DNA from: Gallaecimonas mangrovi
Lineage (GTDB): Bacteria > Pseudomonadota > Gammaproteobacteria > Enterobacterales > Gallaecimonadaceae
Length of the DNA: 64,000 nt
Direction: 5' to 3'
NCBI RefSeq assembly: GCF_003367375.1
Contig: NZ_CP031416.1
Coordinates: forward strand, 379,501 to 443,500
The translations under genes were made by a program, and so were the position numbers. Below, piece by piece: positions 1 through 8,317 of this stretch. Within the stretch, counting starts at the first letter, position 1; each line of letters begins with the position of its first letter. The notes below the pieces were generated by a model. That model saw only the letters and a program-made list of their open reading frames with translations, searched no databases and was not told the DNA's origin.

Positions 1-1
1 T

Positions 2-205
2 GAGATCAAAGCGGTGCGCGCTGACGATCACCCGCGGGTTTTCACCGATATAGAACTGGTTTTCGTGGTAACCGGCCATGGGGTTCAGGAAAAGCACGTT
101 GAGCGTGCTGTTAGCCTGTCCATGGACAAATACTGTTCGGTATCGAAGATGCTGGAAAAGGCGGCCAATGTGCGCCACAGCTACCGCATCGTCGACCTAC
201 CGTAA
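2..205 (+). CDS. OsmC/YhfA-family protein, C-terminal part (truncated by window start)
   Basis: The open frame enters from the left edge and ends at a TAA at 203-205, so only about the last 67 residues are visible. They contain the conserved OsmC-family end: HVERAVSLSMDKYCSVSKM, in which the cysteine is the family's resolving thiol, followed by a short strand. OsmC/YhfA proteins are small cytoplasmic thiol peroxidase-like proteins. An OsmC-type gene lies next to crp in E. coli (yhfA) and between vfr and speD in Pseudomonas, so the order osmC-speD seen here fits a conserved neighbourhood. The N-terminal half and the true start are outside the window. Confidence 0.85.
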   Translation, partial: EIKAVRADDHPRVFTDIELVFVVTGHGVQEKHVERAVSLSMDKYCSVSKMLEKAANVRHSYRIVDLP

Positions 206-210
206 CCTGG

Positions 211-259
211 GCATCAATTCGTTGATGCGTTACACCGTGACGGGCCCGAGCGGCCCGTC
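211..259 (+). promoter_or_regulatory. Two hairpins in the osmC-speD spacer
   Basis: Two perfect stem-loops follow the osmC stop codon. The first is GCATCAA-TTCG-TTGATGC at 211-228 (7-bp stem, four-base loop). The second is GACGGGCC-cgagc-GGCCCGTC at 239-259 (8-bp stem). No uridine run follows, so they are not ordinary intrinsic terminators. They could protect the osmC 3' end or form part of a long speD leader. Function is inference. Confidence 0.4.
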
Positions 260-448
260 GCGGCGTCGTTGTTTTCGCGAATAGCGAATGCATATCAAGG
301 CGCTTCAATGCTTTAGCGTCTCGACATGCAGACCAGCAATGGCTCTGTCTGCCGCCAAGTCGGCATAGGTGTGCGTTGTATTCAAAAGAGTGCAACCCGT
401 GTTAACGCAAGGTCGCCCATGCGGCCAGGTAGGTGAGGAACCCGAGAA

Positions 449-1261
449 GTGGAAGAGTCCAAACTCAAGCTGCACGGCTTTAACAATCTGACTAAAAGCC
501 TCAGTTTCTGTCTGTACGACATCTGCTATGCCAAGACGGAAAAGCAGCGTCAGGAGTACATTGAGTACATTGATGAGCAGTACAATGCCGATCGTTTGAC
601 CGACATTCTGACCGAGGTGTGTGACATCATCGGTGCCAATATTCTCAATGTAGCTCGCCAGGACTACGACCCCCAAGGGGCCTCGGTCACCATCTTGGTG
701 TCTGAAGAGCCGCTGAAGGACTCCCAGCAGGTGGATACTTCCGAAAAGCCCGGCCCCATTCCGGCGGACTCTTCCGTAGTAGCGCATCTGAATAAATCCC
801 ACATCTGTGTTCACACCTATCCGGAAGTGCACCCCGATGATGGTATCTGTACCTTCCGTGCCGATATCGAAGTGTCGACTTGTGGCGTTATCTCACCACT
901 GAAGGCGCTGAACTACCTTATTCATGCCCTTGAATCCGATATCGTCACCGTCGATTACCGGGTGCGTGGCTTTACCCGCGATGTGCGTGGCACTAAGCAC
1001 TATATCGACCACGAAATTAACTCCATCCAGAACTTCTTGTCTGAAGACACCAAAAGTCAGTACCAGATGGTGGATGTGAACATGTACCAAGAGAACATCT
1101 TCCACACCAAGATGATGCTCAAGGATTACGACCTTAACCATTACCTATTCGGCGTTGATAAGAACGACCTAACCGGTAATGAGATAGAAGAAATCACTGA
1201 GAAACTCTGGAAAGAAATGCAGGAAATTTACTACGGCCGTAACATTCCGGACATCAAGTAA
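449..1261 (+). CDS. speD: S-adenosylmethionine decarboxylase proenzyme, proteobacterial type
   Basis: Makes decarboxylated S-adenosylmethionine, the aminopropyl donor for spermidine synthesis, in the cytoplasm. The 270 residues match E. coli SpeD (264 aa) nearly end to end. [15 protein letters not shown] is at the N-terminus, [11 protein letters not shown] carries the self-cleavage site (about Lys116/Ser117, where Ser becomes the pyruvoyl group), and the end reads EIYYGRN. Translation starts at GTG 449, nine bases after AGGTGAGGA at 431-439. No speE follows, so the aminopropyltransferase must be encoded elsewhere. A long spacer with two hairpins precedes the gene and an intrinsic terminator follows. 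Confidence 0.95.
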   Translation: MEESKLKLHGFNNLTKSLSFCLYDICYAKTEKQRQEYIEYIDEQYNADRLTDILTEVCDIIGANILNVARQDYDPQGASVTILVSEEPLKDSQQVDTSEKPGPIPADSSVVAHLNKSHICVHTYPEVHPDDGICTFRADIEVSTCGVISPLKALNYLIHALESDIVTVDYRVRGFTRDVRGTKHYIDHEINSIQNFLSEDTKSQYQMVDVNMYQENIFHTKMMLKDYDLNHYLFGVDKNDLTGNEIEEITEKLWKEMQEIYYGRNIPDIK

Positions 1262-1269
1262 ACTGCATA

Positions 1270-1297
1270 AAAAAAAGGGCCGTAACGGCCCTTTTTT
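1270..1297 (+). terminator. Intrinsic terminator after speD (bidirectional)
   Basis: GGGCCG-taa-CGGCCC stem at 1277-1291, flanked by an A run on the left and six T on the right. It can serve speD and the convergent TM2 gene. Confidence 0.9.
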
Positions 1298-1342
1298 GTG
1301 GTTGTTAGTGAGGCCAAAGCCTGGCTGGTAGCGGCATCATCG

Positions 1343-1744
1343 TTAGCGGCGAAAAAGGCTGTTTTTCTCGGAAATCTGCTGATTAAGGGTCCAAAAGTCG
1401 TAAAGAATGCCAAAGCCGAACAGGCCTAAGGTCAGCAGATAAATCAGGCCGCTGATGATTTTGCCCTGGTAAAAGCGGTGAAGGCCAAAGAGGCCTAAAA
1501 AGGTTAATAACAGCCAAGCGACACTGTAATCGATAGGGCCGGGAATAAAGCGTTGGTCGGCTTCGTCGTCCATGCCTGGAATGAGGAATAAATCCACTAG
1601 CCAGCCAATCAAAAACAAGCCGAAGGTGAAAAACCAAAGGGTGCCGGTAATGGGTTTGCCGTAGTAGAACCGGTGCGAGCCGGTAAAGCCGAATAGCCAC
1701 AGAAGGTAACCAAGGAGTTTGGAGTGCGTATCGGTAAGTTGCAT
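1343..1744 (-). CDS. TM2 domain-containing membrane protein with two TM2 modules
   Basis: A 133-residue integral membrane protein of unknown role. It carries two tandem copies of the TM2 pattern. The first (about residues 9-52) has GFTGSHRFYYGKPITG followed by an Asp before the second helix. The second (about 78-120) has LGLFGLHRFYQGKIISG and LYDFWTL. The G-x-HRFY-x-GK signature and the Asp-containing second helix define the TM2 family. Four membrane segments are expected. ATG at 1744 is preceded by AAGGGA. It is a stand-alone gene convergent with speD, and nothing nearby suggests a pathway. Confidence 0.85.
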   Translation of the reverse strand: MQLTDTHSKLLGYLLWLFGFTGSHRFYYGKPITGTLWFFTFGLFLIGWLVDLFLIPGMDDEADQRFIPGPIDYSVAWLLLTFLGLFGLHRFYQGKIISGLIYLLTLGLFGFGILYDFWTLNQQISEKNSLFRR

Positions 1745-1835
1745 AAGTGGATGTCCCTTCTGTCTTTTTTTAACATCTATCAGCCTAAGCTGAAAACTCT
1801 TATAAAAAAACTGCGCACTGCGTAAAAAATACCCG

Positions 1836-1841
1836 TATAAT
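1836..1841 (+). promoter_or_regulatory. Candidate -10 element for the DeaD-type helicase gene
   Basis: A consensus TATAAT lies 30 bases before the helicase ATG at 1872. The expected -35 position (about 1813-1818) reads GCGCAC, a poor match, so this is a weak or activator-dependent promoter call. Confidence 0.4.
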
Positions 1842-1871
1842 GCGCGGCCTTTTACGCTACAGAGAGCCGCT

Positions 1872-3605
1872 ATGTCTGCGACCTTTTCCGAACTTTCCTT
1901 GCCTCAGCCGATTATGCAAGCCTTGGAGAAAATGGGTTTCGTTACGCCGTCCCCCATCCAAGCCAGTTGTATCCCGCTGCTTATGGAAGGTCGCGATGTT
2001 CTGGGCATAGCACAGACCGGTACCGGTAAAACCGCTGCTTTTGGTCTGCCGCTGCTCTCTAGCATCGATACCAACCATGGCGTTCCGCAAATGTTGGTAT
2101 TGGCCCCAACCCGTGAGCTTGCCCAACAGGTTGCTGGCGCCTTAGAAGATTTTGGCCGTTTTATGACGGGCCTGAAAGTGGTCACCTTGTACGGTGGTTC
2201 ACCTTTTGGTCCCCAGCGCGGCGACTTGCGCCGCGGTGCTCAGGTGGTGGTTGCTACCCCTGGCCGTTTGATTGACCACTTAGACCGTGGTTCTTTGACC
2301 CTGGATACCATCAAAGCGGTGGTGCTGGATGAAGCCGACGAAATGCTGCGCATGGGCTTTATCGAAGACGTTGAGCGTATTCTGGGTGAAACCCCGGACG
2401 AGCGTCAGACCGCACTGTTCTCCGCCACCCTGCCGCCGATGATCCGCAACCTGGTTGCCAAATTCATGGGCGACTACCAGGAAGTGAAGGTTTCTGCGCC
2501 GGCGCAAACTGTCGATCGCATTACCCAAAAAGGCATGATGGTGTTCGAAGAGCACAAGCCTGCGGTATTGACCCGGGTGCTGGAAGTGGAAGAGTTCGAC
2601 GCGGCCATCATCTTTGCCCGCACCAAAGACGCCACCGTGTCTTTGGCTGAGCACCTTAACAACAGTGGCTTTAAAGCTACCGCCATGAACGGCGACTTGG
2701 GCCAGAAAGAGCGTGAAGCCGCCGTTGAAGCCCTGAAAGATGGCCGCTTGGACATCGTGGTAGCAACCGACGTTGCCGCCCGTGGCTTGGACGTAGAGCG
2801 CATTGGTTTGGTGGTGAACTACGATATCCCCCGCGAGCCAGATGCTTACGTGCACCGTATCGGCCGTACTGGCCGTGCTGGCCGTACCGGCACCGCGGTA
2901 TTGTTGTACACCCCGCGTGAGCGTTTCTTGCTGGGCCGCATTGAGAAAGTGACTCGCCAAAAGGTAGATGCTATTGAGCTGCCAAGCAGCGATACCATTT
3001 TCGAGCGCCGTTTAGAGAAACTGAAAACCGGCCTGGCCGCTGCTGAGCATCAACAGCGTCTGGAATTGGTTGCCCGTTTAGGTGAAGAGCTGGAGCTGGA
3101 CGCTAACGAATTGGCGGCAAGCTTGCTGGCACTGCTGGAAGGCCACCAACCGCTGACAGTGGTGGGTGCCGAACCGAAAATGCCAAGCGCCCGTGGCCCA
3201 CGTGATGACCGTCCGCGCCGTGAATTTGACCGTGACGGCCGCCGTGGCGATCGTCGCAATGACCGTAACGACCGTGGTGAGCGTCGTGAGCGCCGCTTTG
3301 ACCGCAACGACGAGCGTCCGCGTCGCGAGCGCAGCGAACGCCCTGAGCGCAACAATGCCGACATGGAAGCGTACCGCCTGGATGTAGGCCGTAGCCATGG
3401 TGCTACTCCTCGTCATATCGTTGGCGCCATTGCCAACGAAGCGAAGATCAGCTCCAAGTACATTGGCCAGATTAAAATTCACGACGAGCACAGCGTAGTG
3501 ATGCTGCCCAAGGGTATGCCGAAGGATATCGAGCGTCAGTTCCAGCGCGTGTTTATCTGCTCGCGGCCGATGAAACTGCGCCTGGTTGATGGCAGCAACA
3601 ACTGA
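1872..3605 (+). CDS. deaD: DEAD-box ATP-dependent RNA helicase, DeaD/CsdA type
   Basis: Unwinds RNA duplexes using ATP; DeaD proteins act in ribosome assembly and mRNA turnover, especially in the cold. Order seen: Q motif TPSPIQ (25-30), Walker A AQTGTGKT (47-54), PTRELA (79-84), DEAD (153-156), SAT (184-186) and HRIGRTGRAGR (328-338). A very Arg/Asp-rich linker (about 444-498) follows, then a DbpA-like RNA-binding domain (about 500-573: YRLDVGRSHGATPRHIVGAI). At 577 aa it is somewhat shorter than E. coli DeaD (about 629). The C-terminal DbpA domain and long core separate it from RhlE/SrmB. Start ATG 1872 follows GAGAG. Confidence 0.93.
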   Translation: MSATFSELSLPQPIMQALEKMGFVTPSPIQASCIPLLMEGRDVLGIAQTGTGKTAAFGLPLLSSIDTNHGVPQMLVLAPTRELAQQVAGALEDFGRFMTGLKVVTLYGGSPFGPQRGDLRRGAQVVVATPGRLIDHLDRGSLTLDTIKAVVLDEADEMLRMGFIEDVERILGETPDERQTALFSATLPPMIRNLVAKFMGDYQEVKVSAPAQTVDRITQKGMMVFEEHKPAVLTRVLEVEEFDAAIIFARTKDATVSLAEHLNNSGFKATAMNGDLGQKEREAAVEALKDGRLDIVVATDVAARGLDVERIGLVVNYDIPREPDAYVHRIGRTGRAGRTGTAVLLYTPRERFLLGRIEKVTRQKVDAIELPSSDTIFERRLEKLKTGLAAAEHQQRLELVARLGEELELDANELAASLLALLEGHQPLTVVGAEPKMPSARGPRDDRPRREFDRDGRRGDRRNDRNDRGERRERRFDRNDERPRRERSERPERNNADMEAYRLDVGRSHGATPRHIVGAIANEAKISSKYIGQIKIHDEHSVVMLPKGMPKDIERQFQRVFICSRPMKLRLVDGSNN

Positions 3606-3621
3606 TTGCTCGCCGCCAATG

Positions 3622-3650
3622 AAAAAGCCCGCATGATGCGGGCTTTTTTT
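3622..3650 (+). terminator. Intrinsic terminator between helicase and emrB (bidirectional)
   Basis: AGCCCGCAT/ATGCGGGCT stem at 3626-3643 with A and T runs on either side. It serves deaD and the convergent emrA-emrB operon. Confidence 0.9.
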
Positions 3651-3661
3651 GTGCTGAAGGT

Positions 3662-5230
3662 TTAGGCTTTTCGGCGCCGCTGACCCATCAGCCAAGCGGG
3701 AATAATGGTCAGGAAGAACAAAATCGACACTGCTAAAAAGCCATCTTGGTAAGCCAGCAGCCTGGCTTTTGGCAGCACTACGCGCTCCATGTACTCCAAA
3801 ATGCCGGGGTTTATTTTCAGTGGCAGGGTGTAACCAAAGGGGTTTCCCCAATGGCTGAAAAACAGCCCCAAGCGCCGCACTTCCTCTGCCAGTGCCCAGT
3901 TATCGGTGGTCAGGGTTTGTGCCAGCGCATCGGAGTGCAAGAAGGTACGCCTATCGACCAGTACCGACAGCAAGTTCACCCCGAAGGCACCGCCCAGTTG
4001 GCGGATAAAGTTCAGGCTGCCGGCCCCTTGTGCCAGGTATTCGGCTGGCAGTGTCCGCAAGCCCCCTGCGTTTAGTGCCGGTAGCATCAGCCCCAAACCA
4101 ATGCGGCCAATCAGCACCCAAATTGCCATCTGCAAAAAGGATGTATCAATATCCACCCCTTGCGATAGCCAGCACGACACCCCAAACAGCGCCAAACCGG
4201 CGATGATCGGAATGTGCGGTTGCACCTTGTCGGTAAGCTGGCCTGCTAACGGGAAGATAACGGTGAGAATGAGCCCGGCGGGCATCATCAGCATCCCGGA
4301 ACGGGTGGCGGTGTAGCCCTGCACCGTCTGCAAAAAGAGCGGAACGATGTAAGTTGAGCCGTAGATCCCGGCGCCTAGGGCGAAAGCAACAACACAGGCG
4401 GCGGTAAACTGGCCAACACCAAACACCCGCAGCTCTAGCAGCGGGTAGCGGCAACTGAGTTCCCACCAAATAAAGAGCCCGGTGGCGACAAGGGAGCCGA
4501 CAAAACAGCCAAGAATGCTGTCTGACTGCCAGCCATAGCGCTGGCCATTAGACAGGCCGGTCAGTAGCAAGGTTAAGGCGATACAGAGCAGTACAAAGCC
4601 TAACAGGTCAAAAGGCACTCGCGGTTTGTCGGGGCTGTGGTCGCGAGACGGCAGCAATACATTGCCCGCCATGACGCCCAAAACGCAAAAGGGCACCACC
4701 ACCAAAAACACGTCGCGCCAGCTGTATTGGTCAACCAGAATACCGCCAACGGTCGGGCCAAGGGCGGGGGCTAACACCACCCCCATACCGAAGATCCCCA
4801 TCGCCTTGCCGCGCTGCTCGGCGGGAAACACCTGCGATACCACCACCATGGCAAAGGGCTGCAGCACCCCGGATGCCGCGCCTTGAATAACCCTGGCCAA
4901 GATCACCGTACCGCTACCGGTACTGACGGCTCCTAACAAAGAACCGGCCACAAACACCAGCATGCCAATGTTGAAGGTAGCCTTGTAGCCCAGGTGGTTA
5001 ATGGCCCAAGCCGTCATCAACATGGTGGCGGTCATGGCGGCCAAAAAGCCGGTAGAAAGCCACTGTATTTGGTCGGTGCCCATACCGAAGGCGCCCATGA
5101 TGTCGGTCAGGGCGACATTCACGATGGTGGCGGTAGAGGTGGTGGCCATGGTGCCCAGCATCACCGTTAAGGTGATGAGGTAACGATAGCTAGGCCCAAA
5201 CCGCTGGGCCTGAACCTCAAGCGCCGACAT
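3662..5230 (-). CDS. emrB: DHA2-family multidrug efflux MFS permease, EmrB-like
   Basis: Inner-membrane drug:proton antiporter, 522 aa, with the hydrophobicity expected for 14 helices. Antiporter motif C is clear at about 148-163 (GMGVVLAPALGPTVGG), and motif A-like NHLGYKATF at about 78-86. In the helix-1 motif TIVNVAL the usual acidic residue two positions before the Thr is Thr33. Start ATG 5230 overlaps the end of emrA by 14 bases, so the two are co-translated. With EmrA and an outer-membrane TolC it would form a three-part pump exporting hydrophobic toxicants. Substrate unknown. Confidence 0.9.
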   Translation of the reverse strand: MSALEVQAQRFGPSYRYLITLTVMLGTMATTSTATIVNVALTDIMGAFGMGTDQIQWLSTGFLAAMTATMLMTAWAINHLGYKATFNIGMLVFVAGSLLGAVSTGSGTVILARVIQGAASGVLQPFAMVVVSQVFPAEQRGKAMGIFGMGVVLAPALGPTVGGILVDQYSWRDVFLVVVPFCVLGVMAGNVLLPSRDHSPDKPRVPFDLLGFVLLCIALTLLLTGLSNGQRYGWQSDSILGCFVGSLVATGLFIWWELSCRYPLLELRVFGVGQFTAACVVAFALGAGIYGSTYIVPLFLQTVQGYTATRSGMLMMPAGLILTVIFPLAGQLTDKVQPHIPIIAGLALFGVSCWLSQGVDIDTSFLQMAIWVLIGRIGLGLMLPALNAGGLRTLPAEYLAQGAGSLNFIRQLGGAFGVNLLSVLVDRRTFLHSDALAQTLTTDNWALAEEVRRLGLFFSHWGNPFGYTLPLKINPGILEYMERVVLPKARLLAYQDGFLAVSILFFLTIIPAWLMGQRRRKA

Positions 5231-6317
5231 GGATATCCACCTCTACCATCAAGCCAGGTTTGAGGCGCGGGTCGAGATGGTCAAAGTGAATACGCACCGG
5301 CACCCGCTGGGTGATTTTGGTGAAGTTACCTGACGGGTTAGGGCTAGGCAGCAAGGCAAACTGGTTGGTGGCGGCATTGCCAACCCGGGTCACGGTGCCG
5401 GTGAAGGTGGCATTGGGGTAAGCATCAACATGAATATCAACGGTTTGGCCAACTTTGATACTGCCGATTTTGGTTTCTTTGATATTGGCTTCAACCCACA
5501 GCTTGCTTGGGTCGTGAATGAGCATCAACCATTGCCCAGCCTGGGCATAATCGCCGTTGTCGATAAGGGTTTTATCGACCACACCATCAATAGGCGAGAG
5601 TAGTTTCAGGTCAGCAATGTTTTGACGAGTTTGCGCCGCTTGCGATTTCAGTGCTTGAATTTGTTGCTGCTCAACCTGAATTTGGCTATTTAAAACCGTG
5701 GTTTGTCCCAGTGTTGCCTGGGCTTTAGACAGTTTTGCCTGGGCGGCACTGTAGTCGGCCTGTGCCTGCTGCTGCTGATCGGACGCTTGCAACAGTGCGG
5801 TATGGTCGTCGTCCCATTGTTGGTGATTGGTCAGGCCTTTTTTCAACAGCTTGTCGGTACGTTTAAAGGTACTTTGCGCCAGGGTCAGCTGATGGTCGGC
5901 GGTATTCATCGACGCCTTGGCGGCTTGCAGGTTGGCTTGCGCCTCGTCAACGGCCGCGCTGTTTTGTTTATCGGTGAGGTCTTTTTCGGCCTGCAACTGG
6001 TTGACGGTTTCTTCAGCGGCGCCAATTTGGGCGGTAATGGTACTTAAATCCAAGGTGCTGGTGCGGTCATCAACCACCGCTAACAGCTGGCCTTTTTTGA
6101 TATGGTCGCCCTCGGTGACCGGACGCTTGGTTACCCAACCGTCCAAGCGGCTGGAGATATTCAACACTTCACCTTCTATACGGGCGTCATTACCGTGAAC
6201 CTTGCCTGCTTTACTGGTCAGCCAAAGCACAACAACGGCAACAATCACCAGTGCCGAACCCGCGAAGATCCATGTTTTTTTGGATAACCGGCGTGGTGTC
6301 GAGGAGGTACTACTCAC
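5217..6317 (-). CDS. emrA: HlyD/EmrA-family membrane fusion protein
   Basis: Periplasmic adaptor linking the EmrB permease to an outer-membrane channel. A short cytoplasmic tail is followed by one membrane helix (about 14-34), a first biotinyl-lipoyl half (SRLDGWVTKRPVTEGDHIKKGQ), a long Gln/Ala-rich coiled coil (about 85-230), a second lipoyl half (LLSPIDGVVDKTLIDNGDYAQAG) and a beta-barrel end. I chose GTG 6317 (366 aa). It has GGAGAAGGAG eight bases upstream and overlaps the marR stop as GTGA. An in-frame ATG at 6344 would add nine residues but has no ribosome site. The gene is in a marR-emrA-emrB operon. Confidence 0.9.
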   Translation of the reverse strand: MSSTSSTPRRLSKKTWIFAGSALVIVAVVVLWLTSKAGKVHGNDARIEGEVLNISSRLDGWVTKRPVTEGDHIKKGQLLAVVDDRTSTLDLSTITAQIGAAEETVNQLQAEKDLTDKQNSAAVDEAQANLQAAKASMNTADHQLTLAQSTFKRTDKLLKKGLTNHQQWDDDHTALLQASDQQQQAQADYSAAQAKLSKAQATLGQTTVLNSQIQVEQQQIQALKSQAAQTRQNIADLKLLSPIDGVVDKTLIDNGDYAQAGQWLMLIHDPSKLWVEANIKETKIGSIKVGQTVDIHVDAYPNATFTGTVTRVGNAATNQFALLPSPNPSGNFTKITQRVPVRIHFDHLDPRLKPGLMVEVDIHVGA

Positions 6318-6760
6318 TGTTTTTTCTCCTTCTCCAGGTTGCATAGGCTTTGCAATATGCCTTTGAGCACGGCCTGGGTTATATCGAGGTCTGATTCGTT
6401 GATAGGGCCTAACACCTGCAGCCGAACATCGTTCACCACGTCATCTACTGTTGAGGTGATCTGCCGACCTTTGTCGGTCAGGTGTAAGGTTTTTGCGCGC
6501 CTGTCTTCACCTTCTTGGCGATAAATAAATTCTTGTTTTTCAAGCGTATCGAGAATACGCACCAAGGCTGAGCCGTCGACGCCTAACTGGGCGGCTAAAT
6601 CCTTTTGGCGAAGCGCTGTTTCGTTGCGCTTTATGCACCACAGCGGCAACCAGGTTGCTTGTGTCAGCCCAAAGGGATGCAACTTTTTATCCAGCGTCAG
6701 CCGCCACTGGCGGCCGATCTGAGCGATCTGCGCCCCTAGATTTAAATGTTCTGGCTTCAT
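6314..6760 (-). CDS. MarR-family transcriptional regulator of the emrAB operon
   Basis: A 148-residue winged-helix repressor, first gene of an operon with emrA and emrB, so its likely job is to repress the pump until a ligand binds. The helix-turn-helix is at about 52-77 (QKDLAAQLGVDGSALVRIL), followed by the wing DRRAKTLHLTDKG. ATG 6760 is preferred over the in-frame TTG 6790, although neither has a clear ribosome site. An imperfect TTAG-N7-CTAA palindrome overlaps the ATG. The protein resembles SlyA/MarR in layout more than E. coli MprA. Confidence 0.88.
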   Translation of the reverse strand: MKPEHLNLGAQIAQIGRQWRLTLDKKLHPFGLTQATWLPLWCIKRNETALRQKDLAAQLGVDGSALVRILDTLEKQEFIYRQEGEDRRAKTLHLTDKGRQITSTVDDVVNDVRLQVLGPINESDLDITQAVLKGILQSLCNLEKEKKQ

Positions 6761-6774
6761 TAGATGCAAACTAA
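6760..6774. promoter_or_regulatory. Possible MarR operator at the marR start codon
   Basis: TTAGATGCAAACTAA is an imperfect palindrome (TTAG...CTAA) over the marR start codon. It is placed for autorepression. The match is by symmetry only. Confidence 0.3.
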
Positions 6775-6976
6775 ATAAATGACAAGTCAATTATATTGCC
6801 GATAACCGGCCCAGATCTAGCTGACGCGGTAAAACGTCTGATTTTCACCATGGCTGGTGTCTGGCAGGCGAAGGGCCACATTGTGGTACTGGCCGAGGCG
6901 GAGCGCAATGGCGCGGCCCCAGCTTGAATTGGCGGGGCGCGTAAAGTTAACTCAACGGTTTTGGGCGCTGATGTTA

Positions 6977-8317
6977 TTAAGCGTCAAGGCCGTAACGTTC
7001 CAGCTTTTTCAGCAGCCCTTGCCGGGATAAACCCAATTGCCGCGCGGCAGCCGAGCGGTTGCCTTGCTGCTGCGCCAGTGACTGGCTGATAAGGCGAATT
7101 TCCAGCGCCCTGACTTGCTCTTCCAGGCTGTCGCCTTGGGCTTCTGTCGCGTCGCTGGTTGGGTACAACAGGGCAATGTCGTCCAGCCTGACCACCTGGC
7201 TTTGGCAAATAGCAGCAACCGATTCCAGGGTATTTTTTAGCTCCCTTACATTACCCGGCCAGCTGCGCGCCAAAAACCACTGCCGTGCTGACGGTGAAAG
7301 GCGAAGGCTGCGGCCCGAACGGCGGCTCCATTCTGCCAGCAGGTTTTCGCACAAAAGCGGTAAATCTTCTGGGCGGTCATCAAGGGCCGGGGTGTTCAGG
7401 TTCACGCCTTTTATCCGATAGAACAAATCTTCACGAAAACTGCCCTCGGCAACCCGTTGTTGCAAGTCAGCATTAGTGGCAGAAATAACGCGCACATCAA
7501 TGCTTTGCTGTTCGCGCCCACCCACAGGGTAAAAGGTGCCTTCTTGCAGTACCCGCAGCAGTTTTACCTGCATCGACAATGGCATATCGCCAATTTCATC
7601 GAGAAACAGGCTGCCTTTATCGGCCATGGTCAGCAGGCCAGGGCGGTCGCGGTCGGCGCCGGTAAAGGCGCCTTTTTTGTAGCCAAAGAGTTCACTTTCC
7701 AGAAGTTCTGCCGGAATAGCGCCGCAATGCACCGAGATAAAAGGCCCCTCGGCGCGGCGCGATAACTTATGCAGCGCGCGGCTGACCATTTCTTTACCGG
7801 TGCCTGAAGGGCCGGTTACCAACACCGGCACATCGGTGGGGGCAATGCGCTGAATAAGGGCTTTGAGGTTAGCCATGGCCTGGCCAGCGCCGACTAACTC
7901 ATCAAGCGGCCCCTGGCTGGCTTTACGCAAAAGGCTTAGCTCACGGGTGAGATTTTGCTTGGTCAGTGCCCGGCGAATAACCACCGCCAGCATGTCAGGG
8001 TCAACCGGTTTGGCCAGAAAATCCCAGGCGCCTTTGGCCATGGCGGTGAGCGCGAGTTGCCGCTCGGCATGACCGGTAAGAATAATCACCGGCCGGTCGC
8101 CAAGGCTGGGTAGGGCCTCCAAGGTGTGGTCCGGGCTCATTTCCGGCGGCAGCGCCAGGTCTAGCAATATCAGGTCGGCATCAAAATCGCTGAGCCGGGC
8201 TTTGGCCTCAGCCAGGTTATGGGCGCTTTGCACTTCATAGCCGTCTTCGGTTAGCCAGGCGCTGGCCAGTTCGCAAAAGGCGACTTCGTCATCTACCAGC
8301 AAAATGCGGCCTGTCAT
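6977..8317 (-). CDS. Sigma-54-dependent response regulator (NtrC family)
   Basis: Receiver-AAA+-Fis activator of 446 aa. Receiver: acidic pair DDE near residue 10, phospho-acceptor Asp53 (LILLDLALP), Thr of LTGH and Lys of AKPVD. AAA+ domain: Walker A GPSGTGKE, the GAFTGAD loop that contacts sigma-54, and Walker [10 protein letters not shown]. The C-terminal Fis-type helix-turn-helix is [20 protein letters not shown]. The ATG overlaps the kinase stop (ATGA), so kinase and regulator form a two-component pair. A perfect -24/-12 promoter lies just beyond the kinase gene, in front of the bd-oxidase operon, which is the obvious target. PEP-CTERM PrsR has a similar layout, but no such locus is near. 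Confidence 0.92.
   Translation of the reverse strand: MTGRILLVDDEVAFCELASAWLTEDGYEVQSAHNLAEAKARLSDFDADLILLDLALPPEMSPDHTLEALPSLGDRPVIILTGHAERQLALTAMAKGAWDFLAKPVDPDMLAVVIRRALTKQNLTRELSLLRKASQGPLDELVGAGQAMANLKALIQRIAPTDVPVLVTGPSGTGKEMVSRALHKLSRRAEGPFISVHCGAIPAELLESELFGYKKGAFTGADRDRPGLLTMADKGSLFLDEIGDMPLSMQVKLLRVLQEGTFYPVGGREQQSIDVRVISATNADLQQRVAEGSFREDLFYRIKGVNLNTPALDDRPEDLPLLCENLLAEWSRRSGRSLRLSPSARQWFLARSWPGNVRELKNTLESVAAICQSQVVRLDDIALLYPTSDATEAQGDSLEEQVRALEIRLISQSLAQQQGNRSAAARQLGLSRQGLLKKLERYGLDA

Noticed and set aside
3050-3387. Arg- or Val-rich frames opposite the helicase linker
   Set aside because: Shadows of the repetitive Arg/Asp codons of the DeaD linker.
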